NCBI GenBank assembly: GCA_963930645.1
Contig: OZ005660.1
Location: 199,318,427-199,382,426, forward strand
Length of the DNA: 64,000 nt
DNA from: Salticus scenicus
Lineage: Eukaryota; Arthropoda; Arachnida; Araneae; Salticidae
Direction of reading: 5' to 3'
The position numbers and the translations under genes were made by a program. The notes under the pieces are model-generated. The model was not told where the DNA came from and made no database searches. It saw only the letters and a program-made list of their open reading frames with translations. Shown here piece after piece: positions 48,993-59,230 of this stretch. Numbering within the stretch: the stretch's first letter is position 1; each line of letters starts with the position of its first letter.

Positions 48993-49029
48993 AACTTGAT
49001 TGCTTATGAGAGTATTATCTATATAAATA

Positions 49030-49066
<37 letters not shown>

Positions 49067-49085
49067 TTTTTTTTTTTTTTTTTTT
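49030..49085. repeat. A(n)T(n) palindrome
   Basis: Upstream of the primase-helicase start; its T-run forms part of the RING gene's stop codon. Confidence 0.95.
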
Positions 49086-49584
49086 ATACTTCTTGTCTAC
49101 AGACTGGACAAAAATTTTGCCTAATAAACCATTCTTTTAAACAATTTTCATGGAAACAATGTTTACATTGTAACTCCATAATTTTTTCACCCAAGTTAAA
49201 ATTTTCCAAACAAATTGTACATTGTTCGTTCATTTCATGAGGATTCCATACTACAACAGGGATTGTATTAATTTTATCTTCCGATACCGGATGTCTGTCA
49301 TCATATGGATAAAGCCATTCCATAAATGCAATCATGAAATCTTCATTACGTAAAATGAGTCTGTAAATAACCGTCATAGCCTCTGGATCCACTTGGCCAT
49401 TTCCTCTTTGAATTAAGGAAAATAGTCTCGTAAAAAACTCGTCATAATTATTATCAAATAAAGCAAAAAATATTTCAAAAAGTATGTCATCAGTATCTTC
49501 TAAGTCATCCTCCGCATCACTGTCTGAGAAAACTACTGGATTATTAATGAAAGACCCTCTATGGAAATACCGTGAGAAACTCAT
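49084..49584 (-). CDS. RING-H2 finger protein
   Basis: A 166-aa protein with an acidic N-terminus (DSDAEDDLEDTDD) and a C-terminal RING-H2 finger from ~120: CTICLENF, CKHCFHENCLKEW and FCPVCRQEV, giving the full C3H2C3 ligand set. Probably an E3 ubiquitin ligase, possibly acting on host restriction factors (inference). Two further ubiquitin-linked proteins lie in the window: the mini RING at 14.9 kb and the F-box-like protein at 17.1 kb. Confidence 0.9.
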   Translation of the reverse strand: MSFSRYFHRGSFINNPVVFSDSDAEDDLEDTDDILFEIFFALFDNNYDEFFTRLFSLIQRGNGQVDPEAMTVIYRLILRNEDFMIAFMEWLYPYDDRHPVSEDKINTIPVVVWNPHEMNEQCTICLENFNLGEKIMELQCKHCFHENCLKEWFIRQNFCPVCRQEV

Positions 49585-49660
49585 GGTATAGACTTTGTTA
49601 CAATCTATTCACATAAACGAATTGTTTTCATCTATCTACATAGACGGACCTATCTCATAT

Positions 49661-49665
<5 letters not shown>

Positions 49666-49728
<63 letters not shown>
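49666..49728. repeat. A(n)T(n) palindrome
   Basis: Upstream of the RING gene. Confidence 0.95.
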
Positions 49729-49733
<5 letters not shown>

Positions 49734-49813
49734 TTTATTAATACATATACAATAAATGATAAACACAAACACTTCACATTCAATAAATTTTTTTATTTTC
49801 ATTTTTTACAAAG

Positions 49814-51169
49814 TCATCTTCTATCAGCTGATAGGATTGAGTGAGCGTGTGTACCAACATTATTGAGCATTCCTTCAATAGTTAACCATGTTAACTCTGG
49901 ATTAACCATTTTTATAAAAAAATAAAATAACTCCAGTGTGGCAATCTCAGAAAAATAACAATCCCTTCCAAAGCTTCTTGCTAACTTTTTTATTATTTTA
50001 ACTATATTATCCTTGTCTACATTATCCACAAAAATTTCTATTCCTTGAAGTGGATTATTTAATAAAGGATTCAACAAGGTTTCACTGCTTAGATAGTATA
50101 AACGTCCAAATTCTTCTCGATTTTCTAAAAGTGTGAAAATATAACTTCGAGCTACATGTTTAATTTTCTTGTTTTTCATCAATTCAAGTGTAATGAGGCG
50201 AAACACAGGTCCTTTTCGTTCTTTCATACATTGGATTTCTCTATCCAACGATTCAGATTCGTACAATTCTTTGAACAGAGAATCAATTGGTAGAGTGAAT
50301 TTTCGGGACATCTCTAGTTCTCGAGACATTTCCAGGGCATAAAATTTCTTTATAAGCTTCTCAACCTCCTTTTCAACCTCTTTCTGAATCGAATGAATAT
50401 CATAGCTGCCACTTTCATCTTTTTCATACACTGACATTATATCTTTTAGGGAATCCGTAATCATTTCTACTTTGATTTTTTTGAAGTCTTTGCCAATTTT
50501 GGAGTACGCAGATATATATCGATTATAATTGACATAATTTTTAATCTTGTATTTATTAAGAACCTGTTCGTTAAATTGTTTACGCTTCACCTTAAAAATT
50601 TTTCTAGAGCGTGGCGATTCTTCAGCGTCTGCCTTCATTACGAATCCTTCTAAAGGACAGTCTGCATAAGCACTGGGATAAGTTTCAACTTTTTCATACA
50701 AATCCCCTATGGTTTTGTAATCTATATCCAAAATCGGTACGTAGGGTAGATTCACTCGCTGGAATATGTTTACGGCGTCACTGTACTTCATAAACGTATC
50801 CGAATCCAGTTGGTAGATATCAAAGGCTCGAAAAAAGACTGTCTTGCTGCCAAATACGGATTCAGACTCGAAATCGTGATAGGGTATTCTCTTGATATGG
50901 GATCCAAATACTTCTCCGAAAATAATGAAATTGTCCTTTAAAATGTCTTTGATAAGTTGTACTTTTTCCAACAGCGGTCCCATGATCCGGTTTAAACCAA
51001 AATTACATGTCTTTTCATCCAACACTACATTCCTAGACTGTAGCCTGAACACATGGTTCACGTAACCTATTCCAACATTCGAGCCATCCAATTTTTCAGT
51101 GGCGATTAAAGGTATCCCCGAATAAACTTGACTGGTGATCTCGTGATACTTGATAACAGGTCCAGCCAT
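49814..51169 (-). CDS. RNA ligase (Rnl2-type nucleotidyltransferase) with extra C-terminal domain
   Basis: A 451-aa protein. Motif I TEKLDGSNVG (adenylated Lys26), a motif III-like IIFGEVFG at ~82-89, motif IV EGFVMK at ~174-179 and motif V FKVKRKQF at ~192-199 match the RNA ligase 2 family. Such enzymes seal nicked RNA, and in viruses may repair RNA cleaved by host defences. Residues ~230-450 form a helical extension; its last ~80 residues resemble the C-terminus of the protein at 45.4 kb. All core motifs appear present. Confidence 0.9.
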   Translation of the reverse strand: MAGPVIKYHEITSQVYSGIPLIATEKLDGSNVGIGYVNHVFRLQSRNVVLDEKTCNFGLNRIMGPLLEKVQLIKDILKDNFIIFGEVFGSHIKRIPYHDFESESVFGSKTVFFRAFDIYQLDSDTFMKYSDAVNIFQRVNLPYVPILDIDYKTIGDLYEKVETYPSAYADCPLEGFVMKADAEESPRSRKIFKVKRKQFNEQVLNKYKIKNYVNYNRYISAYSKIGKDFKKIKVEMITDSLKDIMSVYEKDESGSYDIHSIQKEVEKEVEKLIKKFYALEMSRELEMSRKFTLPIDSLFKELYESESLDREIQCMKERKGPVFRLITLELMKNKKIKHVARSYIFTLLENREEFGRLYYLSSETLLNPLLNNPLQGIEIFVDNVDKDNIVKIIKKLARSFGRDCYFSEIATLELFYFFIKMVNPELTWLTIEGMLNNVGTHAHSILSADRR

Positions 51170-51218
51170 CGTGAAGCGTTTGAATGGCAGCCTTCAGAGT
51201 GTGCCCCCCTAGTAGTTG

Positions 51219-51231
51219 AAAAAAAAAAAAA

Positions 51232-51269
<38 letters not shown>
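51219..51269. repeat. A(n)T(n) palindrome
   Basis: Between divergent starts at 51169 (minus) and 51311 (plus). Confidence 0.94.
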
Positions 51270-51271
<2 letters not shown>

Positions 51272-51310
51272 TATTATAAAGTATGTAATATACAAATGTA
51301 AAATTTGACA

Positions 51311-52489
51311 ATGACAATTAATATGTCCTCTCAAAGAATCCTGGATCGAGACTGGAATAAATTTGTGAATGAAAATTTTGAAAAATGTTTTTGGGAGAAA
51401 AAGCAAATAATATGTATTCGACATCATGTTTTTAGAGACGAAGAAGATCTTCTAACCATTTTAAATTTTCTTTTTAGAGATTGTGGTTTTCAAATGAATA
51501 CATATATTAACCACAATAAATATGAATATATTCAACGTGGTGCAATTTTCTTGTATTATTTTATTTTACAAAAATCGTCGTTTAATCTTTTTTATGATGT
51601 TTGCGTTAACACCATTCGAAAGAAAGGTCGATACCGAAGAAAAAGGAAAACGAGAATGCTTCTCTTCGACCATCCTTTTACGTTTTGTAATAATGATCAC
51701 ATTCATTTCATGGCAGCCTCTCGTCGATACATCCATCCAAATACCTGGGAAGTTGTAGGTAAAGGATTAAAAGTACAATTAATTAAAAAAGAAGAATATC
51801 TACATTATAAAAAGATCTATATTGAATCTACTTTTTATTGTAACGAAACATTCAACTCATTGTATCCGTTAAAAGAATTATGTCTCTCTACAATATTGTC
51901 TAATGTACAAGATATTGAGAATTTGAAATTGCCAACTCCTCTTGTTCGGGAAGTTATGAGAGCAAGTTATCGATATATGACATTACCAATTGGTAAATGC
52001 CTACCTTTTACAAATATTAAACAGACATTTATAGATACTTTTTCACAAAAAGACGCAGTTATTAATATGGATACGTTGATAACCTATAAGTTTAAAATTC
52101 CTTTATTGCATAGGCCGACCATAGTTCATTACATTTATCTAAAAAATGATTGTGTTTACAACATGTGCTCAGAATGTATAAAAGCATATTTTTATGGCTT
52201 GGATATTGAAATTGAAAGAGTTTACTACTATAAATATATGATGTTTAATAGAAAAGTTAAATTAAATTTTTGCATGCATCCTCAATATTGGTGTCATTTA
52301 TGTAAAAGGGTACCTCTATTTCGAATCTTAAAAACATATGAAAATATTGATATTGATACGGCATACATCATGATTGAATCATTTAAACTTTACCAAAACC
52401 AACTGATTTTTATGGAAAGAAATTATAAGCAAATTGAAAGATTATTTAATTATGTGGGGTTAGTTTATGGACTACTTGCTTTTGAATAG
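51311..52489 (+). CDS. Family B protein 3 (divergent, longer)
   Basis: A 392-aa protein from ATG 51311. It shares with the other two family-B proteins the LPTPLVREV(M) segment and the C-terminal zinc-like pairs NMCSECIKAYFYG and YWCHLCKRVPLFRI, with a Tyr-rich spacer (VYYYKY), but has an extra ~90 N-terminal residues and lower identity. AT-rich. It is followed by a family-A gene, the same pairing seen at 27.6-29.2 kb. Confidence 0.85.
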   Translation: MTINMSSQRILDRDWNKFVNENFEKCFWEKKQIICIRHHVFRDEEDLLTILNFLFRDCGFQMNTYINHNKYEYIQRGAIFLYYFILQKSSFNLFYDVCVNTIRKKGRYRRKRKTRMLLFDHPFTFCNNDHIHFMAASRRYIHPNTWEVVGKGLKVQLIKKEEYLHYKKIYIESTFYCNETFNSLYPLKELCLSTILSNVQDIENLKLPTPLVREVMRASYRYMTLPIGKCLPFTNIKQTFIDTFSQKDAVINMDTLITYKFKIPLLHRPTIVHYIYLKNDCVYNMCSECIKAYFYGLDIEIERVYYYKYMMFNRKVKLNFCMHPQYWCHLCKRVPLFRILKTYENIDIDTAYIMIESFKLYQNQLIFMERNYKQIERLFNYVGLVYGLLAFE

Positions 52490-52528
52490 AGACTTATCAT
52501 AAAAATATTTTATTCTGGATATAGGTTG

Positions 52529-52530
52529 TG

Positions 52531-52594
<64 letters not shown>
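52529..52594. repeat. A(n)T(n) palindrome
   Basis: Between the family-B and family-A plus-strand genes. Confidence 0.95.
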
Positions 52595-52631
52595 CAATTA
52601 TATATAGACGTTGCTACAATCTTTCTTAAAG

Positions 52632-53078
52632 ATGTCTCATTTTCTTTATGCTGTGCACATCACTTTCTTATATAAAAATGGAGAACGGTATTTACCATGG
52701 CATGTTTCTGTTACAAGTACCAAACCTCCTTTTGAAACAACAACTATTGGATTATTGGATAAAAGTATCGATTTGAATTATGATGACCTCAAATACAATA
52801 TCAAACACACCGATTCTTTTCCTCGGCCAGATTATATGAAGATTGACCACCTATTCTCAAAAGAAGATATGCAAGTTCATTTGTATTCCATGTTTGTCGA
52901 AAAATGGCAAGGAGAGAATTGGGACATTTCCTTGGGAGCGGTCGACGAACCCACCTACATCTATCTGTTGAAGATCGTGGGTGAGAAATGTGTGACGTTA
53001 ATCAAAAAGGAACACCCCATTAACACGGATCGAACGCTTACCTCAGCCTATCAATGCTTTCAAAAGAACAAACCTTAA
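52632..53078 (+). CDS. Family A protein 4
   Basis: A 148-aa protein from ATG 52632. Family blocks: HFLYAVHITFLYKNGERYLPW, VTSTKPPFETTTIGLLDKS, GAVDEPTYIYLLK and DRTLTSAYQ. The middle block KPPFE is shared with the copy at 27.6 kb. The 3' half is more GC-rich. Function unknown. Confidence 0.85.
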   Translation: MSHFLYAVHITFLYKNGERYLPWHVSVTSTKPPFETTTIGLLDKSIDLNYDDLKYNIKHTDSFPRPDYMKIDHLFSKEDMQVHLYSMFVEKWQGENWDISLGAVDEPTYIYLLKIVGEKCVTLIKKEHPINTDRTLTSAYQCFQKNKP

Positions 53079-53141
53079 ACTCCGCCCACGAATTTAAAGA
53101 GTCTACCCGTTTCATCCTGTCTCATTCTGCTGCTGCTCCCG

Positions 53142-53663
53142 ATGTTGGCCTTTATCATTAAGGAGACTCAATGCCACGTGTTGTGTGTGATCGGGGACGA
53201 TCGTAAGATCTATTTGAGCATCACAGAGCTCGGATGGTGGATTGACAAGCCAAAGTACTTTAAGAAAGGGAGCCAGCCATTGAAAGACATTGTCAGTGAT
53301 CCACCCATTGGAATAGAAAGCAGACCCTTTATGGAGCGTGAAACTCTTCTCCCCTTATTAGAAAAGTGTCAACATTTCGAAATATATTTTTTGAGAAAAT
53401 TACTATCGGATAAAGTGGCAGTATCGGTCATTGCTTATGAACAAATCGACAAAGAATCATTACCAGTCATCAAAAGATCGAATGTGTTCACCCAAACACT
53501 CACAATGTGGGTGGAATTCCAAATTGAAAGGGCTGAGATGTACTCTCTAGCCAAACTGTACGACGACGGTCCACCACCGTCTTTTGTTTTGGAGACTGAC
53601 CCCCTGTTTTTGGATTTAGAAAACTTTGACGAGCGTGGACCAATGAAGTGTGAGCAGTTTTGA
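53142..53663 (+). CDS. Family C (BRO-N-like) protein 3
   Basis: A 173-aa protein, close tandem paralogue of the next gene: MLAFIIKETQCHVLCVIGDD, RKIYLSITELGWW, PLKDIVSDPPIGI, RETLLPLLEKC, LTMWVEFQIE and a PPPSFVLE loop. The BRO-N-like pattern is in the first ~50 residues. The end of the gene overlaps a ~37-bp repeat region leading to the next copy. Confidence 0.8.
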   Translation: MLAFIIKETQCHVLCVIGDDRKIYLSITELGWWIDKPKYFKKGSQPLKDIVSDPPIGIESRPFMERETLLPLLEKCQHFEIYFLRKLLSDKVAVSVIAYEQIDKESLPVIKRSNVFTQTLTMWVEFQIERAEMYSLAKLYDDGPPPSFVLETDPLFLDLENFDERGPMKCEQF

Positions 53664-53693
53664 AAGCTCCGCCCACAGAGAGGGTAGAAAAGC

Positions 53694-53794
53694 GTCCGCT
53701 CGTCTCATTCTGCCTCTGTTGCCTCTCACCGTCCGCTCGTTTCATTCTGCTTCTGTTACCTCTCACCGTCCGCTCGTTTCATTCTGCCTTCCAG
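53694..53794. repeat. 37-bp tandem repeat upstream of a family C gene
   Basis: Copies start at 53694, 53731 and 53768 with the unit GTCCGCTCGTTTCATTCTGC followed by TTCTGTTACCTCTCACC; the third copy is partial and runs into the ATG at 53795. A single related stretch (CCCGTTTCATCCTGTCTCAT) precedes the upstream paralogue, so the repeat derives from the shared leader. Confidence 0.9.
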
Positions 53795-54274
53795 ATGTTG
53801 GCGTTTTTAATTAAGGAGGGTAAATGTTACGTGCTATGTGTCATCGGAGAGGATCGCAAGATCTATTTGAGCACGAAAGACCTTGGAAGGTGGATGGACG
53901 CACCAGAGTTTTTTACCGATAAAGGCGGCCGACCACTTAAGGAGATTATCAGCGATGCACCGGTTGGAATAAGAACAAGAGAATTTATGGATCGTGAAAC
54001 GCTCATCCCACTACTAAAAACGTGTAAAGTGTTGGAAATATATTTTTTAAAAAGAATACTCTTGGATAAAGTGGTAGTATGCGTTACCTTCTCCAAACGA
54101 ATGAACAAACAATTGGAATTAGACGTGATTGAAAGGCATAATGTGGATAAATTTACTTGGTCATACAAAAAAACACTGACAATGTGGACTGAAAATACAA
54201 TTGAAACAGCCGAGGGCTATGCTATGGCCAAATTACATTATAGTCCACCGTCCCCATCTTTTGTTTGGGAGTAG
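53795..54274 (+). CDS. Family C (BRO-N-like) protein 4
   Basis: A 159-aa protein from ATG 53795; the longer frame runs through the leader repeats. It parallels the preceding copy: MLAFLIKEGKCYVLCVIGED, RKIYLSTKDLGRWMD, PLKEIISDAPVGI, RETLIPLLKTC, LTMWTENTIE and SPPSPSFVWE. About half of the positions match, so the duplication is not recent. Confidence 0.82.
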   Translation: MLAFLIKEGKCYVLCVIGEDRKIYLSTKDLGRWMDAPEFFTDKGGRPLKEIISDAPVGIRTREFMDRETLIPLLKTCKVLEIYFLKRILLDKVVVCVTFSKRMNKQLELDVIERHNVDKFTWSYKKTLTMWTENTIETAEGYAMAKLHYSPPSPSFVWE

Positions 54275-55177
54275 ATCAATGTGGGCCAAGGGCCAAATTG
54301 TCTGTTTTTGGATGAAAAGTATGTAATAATTTTTTCATGATTATGTATGTGTAGATAATTAAAATTGATTATTCTTTTTTAAATTTTTTGTTTTCTTTCA
54401 CTGTTTGCCAAATTGTTTGTTTTTGGATGAAAAGTATGTAATAATTTTTGATGGTTATGTATGTAGATAATTCTTTTTGAAATTTTTTGTTTTTTTTCAC
54501 TGTTGTTTGCCAAATTGTCTGTTTTTGGATGAAAAGTATGTAATAATTTTCGATGATTATGTATCTGTGTAGATAATTAAAATTTATTATTCTTCTTTAA
54601 ATTTTTTGTTTTCTTTCACTGTTGTTTTTATCCTATAACATTGTTGAAACCACAAAAAAAAAATTATAACGTTAAAGGTAATATTTTGAGATTTTGAGTA
54701 TAATTTCTGTTGTGACATTATAATTTTATTACAAAAGTCTATGTATAGCATTTTTTTTAAACATTGATGACAATCTTTTGTAAATAGATAATAACGATAT
54801 TCCATATCAGACAGGTCCATTTGAGATTTGAAGTAATCATGTAACTTATTTTCTAATATTGATACCGATTGAAAATATTAGCACACAAAATTTTTCATTT
54901 TATTCTTTTTAGGTATGAGAATAAATTTTGAAATGATTGGAAATATTACACTGGTTCACAGCAGTTCATTTATATTTTCCTTCCATTCAGTTGGACATAT
55001 TCTGATTTATATTTTAGCATTTCTCTAAACGTTGAAGTTGGGATTTTGAGTCTGTGTGAATAGGAAGCCACATCAGACAGGGTGTTTTCATTTTCTGATA
55101 CCGATTGAAAATATTAGCACACAAAATTTTTCATTTTGTTCTTTTTAGGTAGTATGAGAATAAATTTTGAAATGATT

Positions 55178-55214
<37 letters not shown>

Positions 55215-55606
55215 TACACTGGTTCACAGCAGTCCTTCCATTCAGTTGGACATATTCTGATTTAAATTTTAGCATTTCTCTAAACGTTGAAGTTGGGATT
55301 TTGAGTCTGTGTGAATAGGAAGCCACATCAGACAGGGTGTTTTCATTTTCTGATACCGATTGAAAATATTAGCACACAAAATTTTTCATTTTGTTCTTTT
55401 TAGGTAGTATGAGAATCAATTTTGAAATGATTGGTAAAAAAAAATATTACACTGGTTCACAGCAGTCCTTCCATTCAGTTGGACATATTCTGATTTAAAT
55501 TTTAGCATTTCTCTAAACGTTGAAGTTGGGATTTTGAGTCTGTGTGAATAGGAATCCACATCAGACAGGGTGTTTTCATTTTCTGATACCGACATATTGA
55601 AAATAT
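54275..55606. repeat. Two non-coding direct-repeat families
   Basis: 54290-54625: three ~110-bp copies of a unit with TTGTCTGTTTTTGGATGAAA, AGTATGTAATAATTTTT and TTTGTTTTCTTTCACTG. 54855-55600: three to four ~230-bp copies of a unit with GAAAATATTAGCACACAAAA, TATTACACTGGTTCACAGCA, GTTGGACATATTCTGATTTA and CATCAGACAGGGTGTTTTC; one copy contains a 30-A run. Short frames inside are by-products. No gene recognised in this 1.3 kb. Confidence 0.88.
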
Positions 55607-55731
55607 CAGGGATGGGCGCAGAATTCATACCACTATCAATGTAAGAAAATTTTCTACCTCTTAATGCGACGAGGTAGAGAAATTTCTTAAACACATTCCG
55701 GTATGAATTCTGCGCCCGTGTTCCATCCCTG
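55607..55731. mobile_element. MITE-like element with terminal inverted repeats and 6-bp duplication
   Basis: A 125-bp insertion in the last copy of the direct repeat. Its ends are CAGGGATGG and CCATCCCTG, continuing as a longer inverted repeat (GCGCAGAATTCATACC and its complement) with a small asymmetry. The interior is also self-complementary (GAAAATTTTCTACCTC against GAGGTAGAGAAATTTC). It is flanked by AAATAT on both sides, and the uninterrupted repeat copies show the empty site GAAAATATTAG. CAGGG-type ends recall hAT elements, though 8 bp is their usual duplication. Confidence 0.85.
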
Positions 55732-55852
55732 AAATATTAGCACACAACATATTTCATTTCGTTCTTTTTAGGTATGAGAATAAATTTTGAAATGATTGTG
55801 TGAAATTATGATTTTATTCCAAAAAAAGTCTTAAAATATTTGTAAACAATTG

Positions 55853-55872
55853 AAAAAAAAAAAAAAAAAAAA

Positions 55873-55908
<36 letters not shown>
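55853..55908. repeat. A(n)T(n) palindrome
   Basis: 32 bp upstream of the start at 55941. Confidence 0.95.
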
Positions 55909-55913
<5 letters not shown>

Positions 55914-55940
55914 TAAGAATAGGAAAATATTTTTTTCATT

Positions 55941-56324
55941 ATGTTTCTCCAATGGTCATCGGCTCAACGGTTTAACGACCAAGTTTCGACTCCCATTTGC
56001 CATTACGTGATTTTGATAACCAGCACCCACACTTTTAATGTTATTCAAGACTTGCCGTATACTTTAAAAATTACGAAAAAACCTCTGCTTTGGTTCATAA
56101 ATAAATTTCGGGAACATGGCATCCGCGTCGAATACGGCACCATCTACACCCAAAAAGATATCGGTACACTGGGACCCATTTCCACAAAAATTTCCAACGG
56201 AGTCGTGCAGCGCTACCTCGAATCCAAATACTCCCCTTCCGTCCTCCTCGTCTGCCCCCCCGGATACACAAAGTCGTTTCAAACCGTCCACCCGCAGACA
56301 ATGGTCGACAAGCTCCTTGGATGA
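55941..56324 (+). CDS. Unknown 127-aa protein overlapping the family D gene
   Basis: Intact frame from an ATG just after the palindrome. It has a good protein-like composition (HYVILITSTHTFNVIQDLPY, KPLLWFINKFREHGIRVEYG), including over the 209 nt it shares with the next gene in another frame. In that overlap the next gene's product is Ser/Thr/Pro-rich low complexity, so this frame is probably the older one. No family recognised. Confidence 0.68.
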   Translation: MFLQWSSAQRFNDQVSTPICHYVILITSTHTFNVIQDLPYTLKITKKPLLWFINKFREHGIRVEYGTIYTQKDIGTLGPISTKISNGVVQRYLESKYSPSVLLVCPPGYTKSFQTVHPQTMVDKLLG

Positions 56325-57063
56325 CGAGATTCGTCGCTTGCTCAATTTAAAACTCGTCAATCAAATGGTGAGAGGTCGACCCACCGACACCATCCAAATG
56401 CACCGAGAGAAATTGGCCCGAGAATTAATGGAATGGATACAACCCTTTCAGGAGGTATCCTATGATTTGACGTATCGCAACCAACTCATGACGTTACTGG
56501 CTACCGCGTCCAAAGAGAGTGTCGCCGAACTTTCAACGAATGAGACCGATTGGATTAAATTATTGAATCAGTGGGTTAGGGTCAACAGTACCCATGATAT
56601 CATTCACGGTCGCGAGATTTTTCGACTGTTGGCTGTCGACGGGTTTCGAGGTCATCACCCAAAAGATTTGAAACAATATTTGAGTGGTGTCCTACTGCCA
56701 CTACGAGTCGAATACCGGATGCACTGTCAAGGTGTACGGGCCATGTATGAATATTTTGATCATGATCCTAAAATAAATTGTTTGACGGGTACAGATTCTG
56801 CTTACGTCGTGTTTTTAGCCTTATTGGAATGGTATAGCGAACATATTACGTTATTAGATGATCAATTAATTTATCGAGTGAATCAGGCCAAAAAGTTAGT
56901 CGAAGGTTATTTACATCAGCACGGAGAATACTATCAGGATACAAAATGGGTCGATCCAACTTTATTGAAAGAATTTGGTAAAGTGTATGTTCAACAATTT
57001 ACGGATACTGCGCAATGGCTCACGGTGGGAAACGAATTGTTGAATCATATAAAAGTAAAGTAA
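56116..57063 (+). CDS. Family D protein 2
   Basis: A 315-aa protein from ATG 56116; the true start could be a later ATG such as that near 56364, which would avoid the overlap. The first ~70 residues are Ser/Thr/Pro-rich. Residues ~75-310 are helical and share with the 213-aa protein at 37.7 kb the block RLLAVDGFRGHHPK and GVRAMYEYFDHDPKI. No known family. The stop overlaps the next start (TAATG). Confidence 0.78.
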   Translation: MASASNTAPSTPKKISVHWDPFPQKFPTESCSATSNPNTPLPSSSSAPPDTQSRFKPSTRRQWSTSSLDDEIRRLLNLKLVNQMVRGRPTDTIQMHREKLARELMEWIQPFQEVSYDLTYRNQLMTLLATASKESVAELSTNETDWIKLLNQWVRVNSTHDIIHGREIFRLLAVDGFRGHHPKDLKQYLSGVLLPLRVEYRMHCQGVRAMYEYFDHDPKINCLTGTDSAYVVFLALLEWYSEHITLLDDQLIYRVNQAKKLVEGYLHQHGEYYQDTKWVDPTLLKEFGKVYVQQFTDTAQWLTVGNELLNHIKVK

Positions 57064-57472
57064 TGATGGCAGATTTAATTCGGCTCTCTCTTTCCGATGA
57101 TGATTTGACTTTTTATAAAAAATTACAAATTCTACCCAACGATAAGGTCTATGCGCACCAGCCTGAATTTGAAAGATTTAAGAAACTCTACACATTGTAC
57201 AAATTTCATTTGGCTACCCTTCAAAGACCCGAACTGAACATTAAACTGGTATATAATACGGAACACGGATGGCACATGTCGTCCTGCATAAAAAGTATAC
57301 CCGGAAAAGCACAACCTGACATTTGTACGTGCGAGGAAGATTTTGCTAATGTGGAAGATTTCTTCTACAGAGTGCAGCGGGATAAAATCTTTAGGTGTAA
57401 GTTATGTAAACGTTACATTCCTGATTGGGAAGAAGCTATTGTAAACAGGGATAAAGAAGTTGAAGGGGAACC

Positions 57473-57476
<4 letters not shown>
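57063..57476 (+). CDS. Unknown 137-aa protein with C-terminal Cys pairs
   Basis: Starts at ATG 57063 overlapping the previous stop; a longer in-frame ATG at 57015 lies inside the upstream gene. The C-terminal half has CICTCEED-like DICTC and FRCKLCKRYIPDW, giving C-x-C and C-x2-C pairs that may bind zinc. Probably co-expressed with family D protein 2. Stop codon merges into an A-run. Confidence 0.72.
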
Positions 57477-57543
<67 letters not shown>

Positions 57544-57568
57544 TGAGTGAAAAAAAAAAAAAAAAAAA

Positions 57569-57605
<37 letters not shown>

Positions 57606-57617
57606 CACCCACTTAAA

Positions 57618-57649
<32 letters not shown>

Positions 57650-57668
57650 AAAAATTTTTTTTTTTTTT
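57475..57668. repeat. Three A(n)T(n) palindromes
   Basis: Palindromes at 57475-57540, 57550-57605 and 57615-57668 (the last interrupted by a G). Spacers are AAGTGAGTGA and CACCCACTT, again CACCC-like. Confidence 0.93.
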
Positions 57669-57950
57669 TTTTTTTTTTAAATCCTAATTACCCCGTGATA
57701 ACTCATTGGGAAGCAGCCCTTTCAAAAAGGGGAACAATAGTATGAGTTTTAACAATGAAGCAGTTGGGATGACGCAAGGCCCTTCCCAATCTCATTGAGT
57801 TCGCCCACTCTGGCTCAGGGTGGCGGGGGTGCCGCCTCCCTCCACTGTCTCCTGGCTCTGTGACTCTTGCTGTCGGGTCCTGGCGGTTCTCCTCTGGGGA
57901 CACTGTACGGGCCACCCGGAGGGTGCGGTGCCAGTTGGCAGGGTGCTCGA
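57669..57950. other. Intergenic region sharing repeats with 42.4-42.8 kb
   Basis: 57690-57810 has fragments also found at 42.45-42.72 kb: TGATAACTCATTGGGAAGCA, CCTTTCAAAAAGG, GTATGAGTTTTAACAATGAA and CCCAATCTCATTGAG. 57810-57950 is GC-rich with no gene recognised. Confidence 0.65.
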
Positions 57951-59230
<1,280 letters not shown>

